Source: Lentisphaera profundi (GTDB lineage Bacteria; Verrucomicrobiota; Lentisphaeria; Lentisphaerales; Lentisphaeraceae). Taken from it: DNA of 64,000 nt. Below the pieces are notes generated by a model. The model was not told where the DNA came from, made no database searches, and saw only the letters and a list, made by a program, of their open reading frames with translations. Positions within the stretch are counted from its first letter, which is position 1. Every line of letters starts with the position of its first letter. A program made the position numbers and the translations under genes. The stretch spans positions 124,001-188,000 of the forward strand of contig NZ_CP117812.1 of NCBI RefSeq assembly GCF_028728065.1, in the 5' to 3' direction. This document shows positions 54,407-63,339 of the stretch, one piece after another.

Positions 54407-55074
54407 TTTTTCACCTCTTTGCCATGAATTTGTATTTCAATATAGTGGTTGGCTTTGTCGCCTGATGAACCCTTGGAGTAAAAACGGACATGCTGTCCTT
54501 TTACACCTTTGGCATCAATAGTTTTGCCATAGAATTCTTCGATGTAGTTTTTGTCAGTGCCTTTGCCTAAACCAGAGGAGTTATCGTGGTCATTATTAAA
54601 AATAGTGGTGACACCCTCAAGGAAATCGGGATCATCGGATACTTGAATAATGATGTCGTAATAAACGCGTGCTTCGGCATGGTAATGCCAGAGCTGTATA
54701 GCGTAGAGTTGGGCGATTTCTTCTAAGTCAATTTGAACCCATTGCAGTCCAGATTTTAATTGCACGTACTCATTGCCATCGGCGTCACCATCGACAATCA
54801 TATCGAGGTCACCTTCACTAGGATCTTCGTCTGAGGCAGTTACATACTTTTCTTCCGCTAAATTGCTGCAGCCCTTGGGGATCATAAAAGGTGCAGGCGC
54901 ACTGCCTTTAGCGCGTGATTTTTCTAGATTCTTTTGGCCTTTGGGGATTTCCGTGCCCTTCACGAGAGGCTCGGGGTATTCAATTTTTAATTTAACTTTA
55001 TCGACTTTCTCAGGGGCAGCATTAAGAGCGAGGGTCGAGATCATGGCAAGTAATAAGAGGTGTGTATTTTTCAT
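54403..55074 (-). CDS. secreted discoidin-like (F5/8 type C) protein
   Basis: 223 residues with a signal peptide (LLLLAMISTLALNAAP). A Lys/Pro-rich linker (EPLVKGTEIPKGQKNLEKS) precedes a beta-sandwich of the galactose-binding type: CSNLAEEKYVTASDEDPSEG, DMIVDGDADG, WVQIDLEEIAQLYAIQLWHYH and the final HYIEIQIHGKEVKK. The V.IDLG-like strand identifies the discoidin pattern. It probably binds carbohydrate rather than cutting it. It sits within the operon between a DUF1080 gene (33 bases upstream) and the Tat-exported oxidoreductase, which it overlaps by four bases. Confidence 0.75.
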   Translation of the reverse strand: MKNTHLLLLAMISTLALNAAPEKVDKVKLKIEYPEPLVKGTEIPKGQKNLEKSRAKGSAPAPFMIPKGCSNLAEEKYVTASDEDPSEGDLDMIVDGDADGNEYVQLKSGLQWVQIDLEEIAQLYAIQLWHYHAEARVYYDIIIQVSDDPDFLEGVTTIFNNDHDNSSGLGKGTDKNYIEEFYGKTIDAKGVKGQHVRFYSKGSSGDKANHYIEIQIHGKEVKK

Positions 55075-55107
55075 GATAATTCCTGAGGGATTAGTGATTT
55101 GTAAGTA

Positions 55108-55773
55108 TTATTGAGTGAGGTCTTTTATATAGATCTCACGTAAGCTAACACCTGCTCCGTGCCCAGCAAAACACAGATGTCCTTTTGGTCGTTGAAAAGT
55201 AGCTTTTTTATAATCTTTTAAATTGGCTTCTAAAATCACGGTGCCATTGAGGATAACTTTAACTTCTGTGCCAATAATACTGACTTCTTGTGAGTTCCAT
55301 TCGCCTAAAGGCTTTAGGAAGCCGCGTTTAGCAGCCTTTTGGCCATAAAGAGAACCGTGGTACTGGTAGGGTTTGAGTTTCGCATATTTTTTAGAACTGT
55401 TATCGAGGATCTGAAGTTCAAAATTGGCGTAAGCGGGGATACCTTTCAAAGGGGCTCTTAAAGCTAAGCCATTATTAGCGGCGGCCTCCAGTTTAAATTC
55501 AAAGCGTAGTATATAATCACTGTACTGCTTGGTCGTATAGAGATTACCTGGAGCTGCTTGGGTAACAATGGCTCCATTTTTGATAAGGTGACCAAAATTT
55601 TCATCCTGAACTATTTTTTGATAGCGTTTATGAGGATGTTTTAAAATTGTCCAACCATCAAAGTTTTCGCCGTTGAAGATTTTAGTAAAGCCATCATCAG
55701 TCGTAGAGGCGCTTGATGAACAAGTGAATAGGACTGTGAGAAAAGTAAGTGTGAGACAATTAATTAATTTCAT
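55108..55773 (-). CDS. DUF1080 protein (3-keto-disaccharide hydrolase family)
   Basis: 221 residues: signal peptide (to about CSSSAS), then one DUF1080 concanavalin-like jelly roll. Signatures are FNGENFDGWTI, SDYILRFEFKLEAAANNGLALRAP, FELQILDNSSKKYAKLKPYQYHGSLYG and the closing GHLCFAGHGAGVSLREIYIKDL. Pfam names this domain 3-keto-disaccharide hydrolase; it is expected to split glycosides already oxidised at C3 by a Gfo/Idh/MocA enzyme, two of which are in the operon. It resembles the first half of the neighbouring two-domain protein, so the two arose by duplication. Confidence 0.88.
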   Translation of the reverse strand: MKLINCLTLTFLTVLFTCSSSASTTDDGFTKIFNGENFDGWTILKHPHKRYQKIVQDENFGHLIKNGAIVTQAAPGNLYTTKQYSDYILRFEFKLEAAANNGLALRAPLKGIPAYANFELQILDNSSKKYAKLKPYQYHGSLYGQKAAKRGFLKPLGEWNSQEVSIIGTEVKVILNGTVILEANLKDYKKATFQRPKGHLCFAGHGAGVSLREIYIKDLTQ

Positions 55774-55794
55774 GATGGCTACCTTTGTTTGAGT

Positions 55795-57117
55795 CTAGAG
55801 TTCGCGAATGGAGATATTTTTGAACCAAACGGGATCGCCATGGCACTGAAGTTCGATTTGTTCCATGACTGGAATCGGCTTACCTTTTTCCCAGAGATTC
55901 TCGAGAGGAGCATCATTCACAATAAGTTTAGAATTGAGCCAGATAGTGACACGATCACCGATCATGCGAATGAAAAAGTGATTCCATTCACCAGCGGGCT
56001 TATCCGCCACAACTAGAGGCCATCTGCCAAGTTTTTTGTTATTCCAAAGACCACCAGAGCCTTTGTCTGAACCATGTTTATGAGCTTTAACGTCGGCAGG
56101 ATCCCAAATTTGTACTTGTGGTAAGCCACGTAGATAAAGACCTGAATCACTATTTGGGGCAATTTTCCATGAACAATGAAACTCAAAATTTCCGTATTTT
56201 TTAGCTGTAACGAGGCTGTGGCCGCCTTTTCCACCATCAAAGAAGAGAACGCCGTCTTGAAGGTGCCAATGCTGATTCATAGACTCGTCTGCTTTAGCCT
56301 GAAGTGCTTTTAATTTCTCTGGAGCCAGGCCTCTGCGCTTGTGGGGTTTATCGAAAGGACGTTCGAGCAAACCTTTCCAGTTAGTAAAAGACTTGCCATC
56401 GAAAAGAGCCGTGAAAGCTTCTGGTGCGATATTATCTTCTTTAGCGAGCGTGAAAGAATTATCTAATTCTGCGACTTTTACATTGCGAATAGCAACGCCA
56501 GGACCATGTCCAGCAAAACAGATATGACCACTAGCACGATTGCGACCAAGAGCGTATTTACCGGCATCGCCTTCGGAGATATCGGTATCGAGAATGACTT
56601 GATTATTGAGGGTGACGATCAGGTGATTGCCCTGCAGACGAATCTCTTGCTGGTTCCATTCACCTAAAGCTTTTTCTGCACCTTTTTTGGCTGCAGCAAT
56701 ACCATAGGCGGAACCATGAAATTGATAATCTTTCAGTTTAGCATATTTGGGAGCGGTATTATCTAGGATTTGAATCTCTACTGTTGAGTAAGCGGGATCG
56801 TGACGCTTAATGGTTCTGTCTTGTGGGTGGGGGGCACGAATACCAACTCCGTTATTGGCTCCAGCTTCGAGTTTGAATTCAAATTGGAAAACATAGTCTT
56901 GATAAGCTTTCTTGGTGTAAATATTACCACCTCTATTTTGAATCACTAAGGTATCATCAACAACTTTATAACCAGGAAAATTACCAATCCAGTTTTGCTC
57001 GAGATCAGCGCCTTTTTCAAAGAGCGTGGTGAATTTTAGGTCTTGATTATTTGTGCTCGCATAGGAAGTGCTGATAAGAATAAAGAGTAATGCACTGCAG
57101 GTTTTTAATAAATTCAT
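55795..57117 (-). CDS. tandem DUF1080 protein
   Basis: 440 residues with a signal peptide and two DUF1080 jelly rolls. Domain 1 (about 30-215) has YQDYVFQFEFKLEAGANNGV, YSTVEIQILDNTAPKYAKLK and GHICFAGHGPGVAIRNVKV, close to the next gene. Domain 2 (about 235-440) is more typical of planctomycete DUF1080 (FDGKSFTNWKG, FHCSWKIAPNSDSGLYLRG, EWNHFFIRMIGDRVTIWLN). It could act on two positions, or one domain may bind and the other cut. It is in an operon, 16 bases after a cytoplasmic oxidoreductase gene and 21 bases before the single-domain DUF1080 gene. Confidence 0.9.
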   Translation of the reverse strand: MNLLKTCSALLFILISTSYASTNNQDLKFTTLFEKGADLEQNWIGNFPGYKVVDDTLVIQNRGGNIYTKKAYQDYVFQFEFKLEAGANNGVGIRAPHPQDRTIKRHDPAYSTVEIQILDNTAPKYAKLKDYQFHGSAYGIAAAKKGAEKALGEWNQQEIRLQGNHLIVTLNNQVILDTDISEGDAGKYALGRNRASGHICFAGHGPGVAIRNVKVAELDNSFTLAKEDNIAPEAFTALFDGKSFTNWKGLLERPFDKPHKRRGLAPEKLKALQAKADESMNQHWHLQDGVLFFDGGKGGHSLVTAKKYGNFEFHCSWKIAPNSDSGLYLRGLPQVQIWDPADVKAHKHGSDKGSGGLWNNKKLGRWPLVVADKPAGEWNHFFIRMIGDRVTIWLNSKLIVNDAPLENLWEKGKPIPVMEQIELQCHGDPVWFKNISIREL

Positions 57118-57133
57118 TGTTGTCGTCCTTTAA

Positions 57134-58204
57134 TTAGAGTTGAATTGTGAGACCCGTTTTAAAGGCTTCGTCAGCCGCTAAAACGATTTTGAGGGAGTTG
57201 ATAGCATCTTGCATGTGATCAGTAAGATCGGTATTATTTTGAATGGCTTCGAGGAAGTACTTTTGTTCACGTTTGCAAAGGCCATCGTGATCGGGTTCAT
57301 CTTCGGTAGAAATCCATTCGTCTGGTTTAGTAAATTCGTTATTGGAATCAATCTCCGCATGATGAAGGCGGATTTGCTCAGTTTTTGTATGGGCATCGAC
57401 ATTGTCGGATTGATCTTCACTAGAGGCATTTTGGGCAGTAATAGTAGCACTACCTTTTGGTCCCCAAACATCTTTAATAAAAAAGGCCTTGGTAGAGGCC
57501 ATGGGGCCCCAACCAGCTTCGTACCAACCCACTGAGCCGTCATCGAAACTTACCTGTAGCTGACCATAATTGTACATGCCAGGATTGAGCTCTTCACTCA
57601 AACGTGCACCAATGGCACTGACGCGAATCGGTTTTGCTTTGGTCATTTGGCACATGACGTCAATATAATGAACCCCACAATCCACGATGGGAGACATAGA
57701 ATTCATCAGGTTTTTATGTGTATCCCACATTTTGCCATGTGACTGTTGATTGAGGTTCATGCGCATGACGAGTGGTTTACCGAGATCTTGAGCGAGATCG
57801 ATAAATTTAATCCACGAAGGGTGGTGGCGTAAAATGTAACCCACAACAAGTTTCTTATTGGCTTTAGTGGCGGCGGCAACTACGCGTTCGCAACCTTCAA
57901 CAGTGGGGGCAACAGGCTTTTCAAGAAATACGTGAGCGCCGGCTTCAAAAGCTTCGACCGCATAAGCTTCGTGGGTATCGGGGTAAGTCGAGATACAGAC
58001 CGCATCAGCTTTGGTTTCTTTGAGTGCGAGTGAGTAATCGCTAAAGAGTGGATAGCCTCCACCGAGTTCTTTATTGAGAGTTTCTTTGCTATCGCCACGT
58101 GAGACGATGCCACAGATTTCAAAGCCATCTAATTGGTGGTAGGCGAGAGCATGGGAACGGCCCATATTACCACAGCCGACAACAAGTATTTTAATATTTG
58201 ACAT
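57134..58204 (-). CDS. Gfo/Idh/MocA oxidoreductase, cytoplasmic
   Basis: 356 residues without a signal peptide. ILVVGCGNMGRSHALAY is the NAD(P) loop and HVFLEKPVAPT the EKP motif. ILRHHPSWIKFIDLAQDLGKP and DCGVHYIDVMCQM carry the catalytic-type His/Asp region. It ends in a standard TGLTIQL helix. It is second in the operon, 15 bases after the MFS transporter gene, which suggests it oxidises an imported sugar. The Tat-exported relative at 53138 would do similar chemistry outside. The exact sugar is unknown. Confidence 0.9.
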   Translation of the reverse strand: MSNIKILVVGCGNMGRSHALAYHQLDGFEICGIVSRGDSKETLNKELGGGYPLFSDYSLALKETKADAVCISTYPDTHEAYAVEAFEAGAHVFLEKPVAPTVEGCERVVAAATKANKKLVVGYILRHHPSWIKFIDLAQDLGKPLVMRMNLNQQSHGKMWDTHKNLMNSMSPIVDCGVHYIDVMCQMTKAKPIRVSAIGARLSEELNPGMYNYGQLQVSFDDGSVGWYEAGWGPMASTKAFFIKDVWGPKGSATITAQNASSEDQSDNVDAHTKTEQIRLHHAEIDSNNEFTKPDEWISTEDEPDHDGLCKREQKYFLEAIQNNTDLTDHMQDAINSLKIVLAADEAFKTGLTIQL

Positions 58205-58219
58205 AAGGATTACCTAAGA

Positions 58220-59614
58220 TTAATGAGTGAGTTCAGCTTGTGGATCATCCGCATTTTGCGGTTCTTTGAAAAAGAGAGTGAAGAAAATCAGTACGATCAG
58301 AGCCATGACTGCAGGGATGCCCCAAATCATTTTCCAGTTAAGAGCTTTTAAATTGCTCATTGCCAAATCACCTTGTTGCTTACTTAGAGTAGCGATTTCT
58401 TTTTCGATATTTTCTAATTCAGCTCCTTGTAATGTAGAAGTAGATTCCGTCAGGGATTTTATTTCAATGGCCAATTCTTGTATCATTTTACCATTTTCAG
58501 CGACAACTGGAGGAGTATATTTCGCTTCGACTTTACTAGCTACTTGAGCGCCGATAAACATTCCTACGCCAAGAGTTAAAAGTACTAATAAGCCTTGAGC
58601 TTGCCCCTTTAATTTTTCAGGTGCGACTCTGTCTGTATAAATTTGTCCAGTAACAAAAAAGAAATCATAACAAATACCGTGAATAATAATACCTACAATA
58701 ATCATCCAGGAAATTTGCTGTGGTGTACCAATAGCAAATAAAGCGTAACGAATAACCCAGCAAAGCATTCCGAGGAATAACATCTTTTTAATTCCTAGAC
58801 GGGCAAAAAATAGCGGCATTACAAGCATGAAAAGCACTTCTGACATTTGACCGTAAGACATAGTTTGGCCAATGGGGAGGCCCACAAGTTGAACGATACG
58901 ACTAGTCATTTGATAGTAAAAAGCAAGTGGGATACAAATGAGAATTGAGCTGATCATGAAGATAAGGTAGGAGCGATCTTTTAAAAGAGCGAGCGCGTTG
59001 AGTCCGAGTAGTTCTCCTGCAGTGATTTTTTTATCAGATTTAACTGGTGGAGTATTGGGGAGCATAAAACTGAAAACACCGAGTATAGCAGCCGCCGAAG
59101 CTGAGATTTTAAACATATTTATGCTGTTATCAAAAGCGAACCAGCTCAATGAAAGGCCTGCGACAATCCAACCTGCTGTTCCAAAAACACGAACAATAGG
59201 AAACTGCTTTTCCGAATTGGTCATATTTTTCATGGCAATTGTATTGGTGAGTGCGAGAGTTGGGTAAAAACTCAACATGTGTCCGAAGAAAAACCAGTTA
59301 ATAGTCGTTGCAGAGGCATTTCCGTCCATATATCCGGTAGCTAAGAACATAAATGTTGCCCCAAGTAGGTGCATGACACCCATGACGATTTGAGCTGGGA
59401 AAAACCGATCGGCAATCATTCCTACAAATAAGGGAGTGATCATTCCTGCAATCGGGCCTACTGAATAAGTCCAACCAAAATCTTCAGCGCCAAAACCAAT
59501 TGTCACCAAAAAATTTGGTGCTGTAACGTACCAAGCTCCCCAAATAAAGAATTGCAAAAACATCATTATTGAGAGTTTGGTAATGATAGACTTATTTTGT
59601 GGATCAGGGCTCAC
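58220..59614 (-). CDS. MFS transporter, nucleoside/sugar:H+ symporter type
   Basis: 464 residues with twelve predicted membrane helices and an unusual polar insert of about 50 residues (VAENGKMIQELAIEIKSLTES) between the last two. The N-terminal MFLQFFIWGAWYVTAPNFL and YGQMSEVLFMLVMPLFF are characteristic of the NHS (NupG/XapB-like) group, whose PVC and Bacteroidetes members carry sugars. The start is GTG, supported by GGAG seven bases upstream. First gene of the eight-gene operon; the promoter lies about 35 bases upstream. It likely brings in the mono- or disaccharide released by the exported enzymes. Confidence 0.85.
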   Translation of the reverse strand: MSPDPQNKSIITKLSIMMFLQFFIWGAWYVTAPNFLVTIGFGAEDFGWTYSVGPIAGMITPLFVGMIADRFFPAQIVMGVMHLLGATFMFLATGYMDGNASATTINWFFFGHMLSFYPTLALTNTIAMKNMTNSEKQFPIVRVFGTAGWIVAGLSLSWFAFDNSINMFKISASAAAILGVFSFMLPNTPPVKSDKKITAGELLGLNALALLKDRSYLIFMISSILICIPLAFYYQMTSRIVQLVGLPIGQTMSYGQMSEVLFMLVMPLFFARLGIKKMLFLGMLCWVIRYALFAIGTPQQISWMIIVGIIIHGICYDFFFVTGQIYTDRVAPEKLKGQAQGLLVLLTLGVGMFIGAQVASKVEAKYTPPVVAENGKMIQELAIEIKSLTESTSTLQGAELENIEKEIATLSKQQGDLAMSNLKALNWKMIWGIPAVMALIVLIFFTLFFKEPQNADDPQAELTH

Positions 59615-59647
59615 AAGGATCTCCAGGATAAATTATATTTTCCTTAA

Positions 59648-59675
59648 GATATAGGATAATTGCCTAGATTGTCAA
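59648..59675 (-). promoter_or_regulatory. promoter of the MFS / DUF1080 / Gfo-Idh operon
   Basis: A perfect TTGACA -35 box, 16 bases, then TATATC. Transcription would start near 59641, 27 bases before the GTG start of the transporter gene. This looks like a housekeeping-sigma promoter rather than an ECF one. Confidence 0.5.
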
Positions 59676-59808
59676 ATCAAAATTGTATTATTTTGCATAT
59701 TTATAAAAACATTAAGCTTATTTAATTGTGTTAATCTATTTAAAAAGAAGCCTATTAAGACATTTGGGTAGAGCTTTAAAAGCATCAGGTTTAAGCCGGT
59801 TAAGTTTT

Positions 59809-61338
59809 CTAATGGGTCTTTTTTACTAAGCCTTCATCAGCTTGATTCCAAAGGCGGTAAGGGTCATCAAAATCACGCATATGCATGAGTAAAGCTTGCT
59901 CCATTTCAGCTAATTTACGAGAGTATAGAGGGTTTTTCGCAAGGTTGATTTGTGTTGGCTTGGGAGTATTTCCAGTTAAACTAATGATTGGCTGCTGGTG
60001 GTGATCGAGAAGAAGTTCATCGGGATTTTCTTTTAAGTTAAAAAGTTGTGTTTTTCGAACTGTGCCATCTAAGGTATCGTATTTAATTAATTTCCAATCT
60101 CCTTTTTTTACACAACGCATGCCGGGCTTGGTACCACCGGCATAAACGCCATATAAGGAATCTCGAACAGTTTCTTTCTTTCCTATGAGCACATCTTTAA
60201 AGGACAGGCCTTCATTAGTTTTTGGAATCGGGACATTTGCCAAGTCACATAGAGTGCTCAAGACATCGAGTAAATATATATTGCCTTTAACGCGCTTTCC
60301 TGCGGGGATGCCAGGGCCTTTCACGATAAAAGGCACGCGAAAAGTATGTTCATAGAGGTTTTGTTTTCCTTGTAGACCGTGGCGTCCAATAGCGATGCCA
60401 TGATCTGAGGTATAAATGATGTAAGTATTGTCGAGTTCGCCCATGGCTTCAAGCTTTTCGAGTACGCGTCCAATTTGGATGTCTATATTTTCGCTACAGG
60501 CATATTCACGACCAAGTTCATTGCGAATGGTAGCTTCATCACGACGTTCCCAGATGCCGGGTGCGTGTACTTCGTCACGGAGACCTGGATGGCCATGGGG
60601 GAAGGGATGTCGAGCTAAGTAATTGCTCTGTAATTTAGGCGTAGGGATTTCGGGATTAAGTTGTGGTGGATGATCTTTACTTAGTTGATTAGTAGCCCCA
60701 TATTTACGGAGTAGCTCAGGCTTACCTTCGCGATTATCATGCGGGTGAGAAAAGCCATAATAGATCAAGAAAGGATCTTGGTCCTTAGTTTTCTCCCTTT
60801 GATTTAAGTAATTTAAAACTTGCTGCCCATGCCAGGCACTGCCAGTTAAATCAGTAGCGCCACGTTTGGTGGCATCATGGCGGACGGTAAACTTTTCATT
60901 AGCTTGAGGATAGCTATTACCATTCTTACAGGTTCGCATGGTATCGTAGCCGGCCTTATTAAAGACTGCGGCCATGGTGAAGTTTGCTAAATCAGAAGGG
61001 CACATGGCATCTTTTTCTGCTTGGCTTGAATTAGGGGCTAATTTTTTAATACTGCCATGAGGAAGATGCCAAACGGTGCGACCAGACATAATCATGTGAC
61101 GAGAAGGATTACAGACGGCACCTTGATTTGAGCCCATGTGATGAGCCGCATCAAAGACGACGCCTTCTTTTGCGAGTTTGTCTAAAGCGGGAGTATCGAG
61201 TGGTGATTTTGGATCATAAATTTTTAAATCAAAAGGAGATTGATCATCGGCTAAAATGAAAAGTATATTGGGACGATCTGTTGCATGAATGAAGCTACTT
61301 AAACTAAGTATAAAAAATATGGTGAATTTTATTTTCAT
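59809..61338 (-). CDS. secreted sulfatase (S1 family)
   Basis: 509 residues; signal peptide to about FIHATD. Metal site NILFILADDQSPFDL, FGly motif CNPSR (GAVCNPSRHMIMSG), then MRTCKNGNSYPQANE, YYGFSHPHDNREG, YTSDHGIAIGRHGLQGKQNLYEHTFRVPF and the C-terminal KGDWKLIKYDTLDG...LFNLKENPDE (quoted in parts). It shares the HGxAxGRHGLxGKQ layout with the sulfatase at 23760. It lies 62 bases after the GH144-like gene on the same strand, so both probably form a small operon and treat one glycan. Confidence 0.93.
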   Translation of the reverse strand: MKIKFTIFFILSLSSFIHATDRPNILFILADDQSPFDLKIYDPKSPLDTPALDKLAKEGVVFDAAHHMGSNQGAVCNPSRHMIMSGRTVWHLPHGSIKKLAPNSSQAEKDAMCPSDLANFTMAAVFNKAGYDTMRTCKNGNSYPQANEKFTVRHDATKRGATDLTGSAWHGQQVLNYLNQREKTKDQDPFLIYYGFSHPHDNREGKPELLRKYGATNQLSKDHPPQLNPEIPTPKLQSNYLARHPFPHGHPGLRDEVHAPGIWERRDEATIRNELGREYACSENIDIQIGRVLEKLEAMGELDNTYIIYTSDHGIAIGRHGLQGKQNLYEHTFRVPFIVKGPGIPAGKRVKGNIYLLDVLSTLCDLANVPIPKTNEGLSFKDVLIGKKETVRDSLYGVYAGGTKPGMRCVKKGDWKLIKYDTLDGTVRKTQLFNLKENPDELLLDHHQQPIISLTGNTPKPTQINLAKNPLYSRKLAEMEQALLMHMRDFDDPYRLWNQADEGLVKKTH

Positions 61339-61400
61339 AAAAACCTTTTATTTAAAGATGATTGCATAGAGTTGAGAGAAGGCTCGATTGGAGCGCTTAA

Positions 61401-63197
61401 TTATTGTGTGAGTAAGTGTGCATGGTTTATTTCAGTGGCTTCTAGGATATTCATTTTTTTGTCAAAGTCAGTCCAGAAACGGACCTTACTTAGCTGTAGA
61501 CTTAGCTGCTTAGCTTTTAATTTATGCTCTTGATAATACCATGGATTCGTCCAGAAAATGAGTTCCAGTGATTTTATATTTTCTTCTTGGATATGGATAC
61601 CCAAGAGCTGATCACTATCAATACGGTATGTTTTTTGATCCTTCTTCAATTCAAAATGAGCATAGCGTTTTTGATCATGTTGATCGATTATGAGTAGGCG
61701 TAGAGAGCCAATATTTTTCTGGCTAGCTTGAAGGACATCAATATCTATTTCCAGTGCTTTTAAGCCTCGTAGGTTTACTTTGGGGAGTTTAAAGTTAATG
61801 GCAATGGGCTGATCGTTAGCTTGAGTATCAACATTGATTTGGGGCGTCTTATTAATATTTTTTGCGCTAACTTGGATAAAAGGTTTAGCCCGAAAATTTA
61901 TTTGATTAAGAGGTATTTCGATATTATCGCCTTTCTCTTGGAGAAGAATAGGCTGATCTTGAGTTGAGTCACGCTTAGCCCACAAGTCGAGCAGGCTAGG
62001 GTCTTCTTTCATATAAGGACTGACTAAGTCTAAACCTTTTTGTACGAGTGGATCAGCTGCGTATATATTTCTAACGAGGCCTTGATGAAGATAATTGGAG
62101 ATGGCTAAAAATAACATGCCTTGATCCAGTGATAAGTAGTGATCATCCCACTGTTTTTTCTTCATGTCGTAGGCATCACGTAAGCCCCAATTTTTATTTT
62201 CATAACCTTTAGGGCCTTGTGTGCCACCGGTATCGACTAAGCCCCGTAGTGCAGAAATCGCATGTTTTGGGTAATGTTCAATCATGAGTGCAATCGCATG
62301 AGGAGTAATCACATTTTCTGAGAGATGACCACCTTCAGTATAGCCACTACCAGGCATATATGAGTTTGACCAACCCCAAAATGGGTAGCCGCGTTTTTTT
62401 GAAAATCGAATTTGCTGCCAAGCTAAATTGCCTGAAGATTCTCCGATTTCAGTAGTGATCTCAGGTAAAAAAATACTATCCATGGCCATCATGAAAAGGC
62501 CGCCCATACCATAGCCAGTTAAGATATTGCCGTAAGCCGTGCGCTTGAGGTTTTTCTCCATTTTCGGCCATATATTTGCGGGGGCCGCATCGTTTGCAAT
62601 CATGAGAAATGCAGCGGATCGAGTATCGGCAGCTAGCCATAAAGAACCCCATCCGGTGACGGTGTCATTATCAAAGTCATAACCCCAGCTCACTTGGCCA
62701 GTATCCTTATTATAGAGACGATGCCATTCTATCGCCCCAATAAACGTATCAATCCGTGTTTGAAGTTGTGGCCACACTTGGCGAACCATAATGAGCCCTA
62801 CGACAAGTTTATTGAAATCTGATATGGCGACAATACCGTGAGCTTTACGCGACTTTAATTGTACATCAATGATATGTGGCATAAAGCCATGCATACGATC
62901 AAAACTTTCGAGCGAAGTCAGTATTTTTTCGGCGCGTGCATAAGCGTGTTGATCTGAGCTGAGTCCGGTTTTTGTGGCGACACAGAGCGAGGCCAGATAA
63001 AGGCCGATATTAGTGGTGTTGGTATGCCCTCCTGGGGATTGTGTGTCTTGAGGAAAGCCGGTAGTCTCATCAATCATAGCATCGAGGCAGTGCCAAGTAT
63101 CAGTAGCAAGTTGAGTTAAAAATTCATTGTCCGCAGAATTTTGTCCTTTGATCGAAACGGAAAGGATGAGTATTAAAAAAAGAAGTGTGTGTTTCAT
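61401..63197 (-). CDS. secreted GH144-like (glycoamylase-domain, PF10091) glycosidase
   Basis: 598 residues: signal peptide (LLFLILILSVSIKGQ), an (alpha/alpha)6-type barrel (about 25-400), and a C-terminal beta-sandwich with sugar-binding look (about 430-590). Family signatures are HTNTTNIGLYLASLCVA (compare TSPTNIGLYL in relatives), HGIVAISDFNKLVVGLI, WGWSNSYMPGSGY, NWGLRDAYDMKKKQWDDHYLSLDQGMLF (quoted in parts) and HGFMPHIID. GH144 enzymes cut beta-1,2-glucan, but many PF10091 proteins have other or unknown targets; here the pairing with a sulfatase argues for a sulfated glycan. Divergent from the ECF sigma gene. Confidence 0.8.
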   Translation of the reverse strand: MKHTLLFLILILSVSIKGQNSADNEFLTQLATDTWHCLDAMIDETTGFPQDTQSPGGHTNTTNIGLYLASLCVATKTGLSSDQHAYARAEKILTSLESFDRMHGFMPHIIDVQLKSRKAHGIVAISDFNKLVVGLIMVRQVWPQLQTRIDTFIGAIEWHRLYNKDTGQVSWGYDFDNDTVTGWGSLWLAADTRSAAFLMIANDAAPANIWPKMEKNLKRTAYGNILTGYGMGGLFMMAMDSIFLPEITTEIGESSGNLAWQQIRFSKKRGYPFWGWSNSYMPGSGYTEGGHLSENVITPHAIALMIEHYPKHAISALRGLVDTGGTQGPKGYENKNWGLRDAYDMKKKQWDDHYLSLDQGMLFLAISNYLHQGLVRNIYAADPLVQKGLDLVSPYMKEDPSLLDLWAKRDSTQDQPILLQEKGDNIEIPLNQINFRAKPFIQVSAKNINKTPQINVDTQANDQPIAINFKLPKVNLRGLKALEIDIDVLQASQKNIGSLRLLIIDQHDQKRYAHFELKKDQKTYRIDSDQLLGIHIQEENIKSLELIFWTNPWYYQEHKLKAKQLSLQLSKVRFWTDFDKKMNILEATEINHAHLLTQ

Positions 63198-63248
63198 GTT
63201 TTTCTCATTATTGATTTTACCAATGGTACGTCGAGCTGAGTTCTTTTT

Positions 63249-63277
63249 TTGACAAGAGTGAGATATATATCTAAAAT
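63249..63277 (+). promoter_or_regulatory. promoter of the second ECF sigma gene
   Basis: TTGACA, exactly 17 bases, TAAAAT: the best sigma70-type match in the window. The predicted start is near 63284, 56 bases before the ATG. A strong constitutive-type promoter suggests the sigma factor is controlled after synthesis. Confidence 0.6.
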
Positions 63278-63339
63278 TTTATTGGTTTGACAAAAGAGTG
63301 TATTGGTTTTAGGGTTTTGAAAATAAGCAAGGAAATTTT

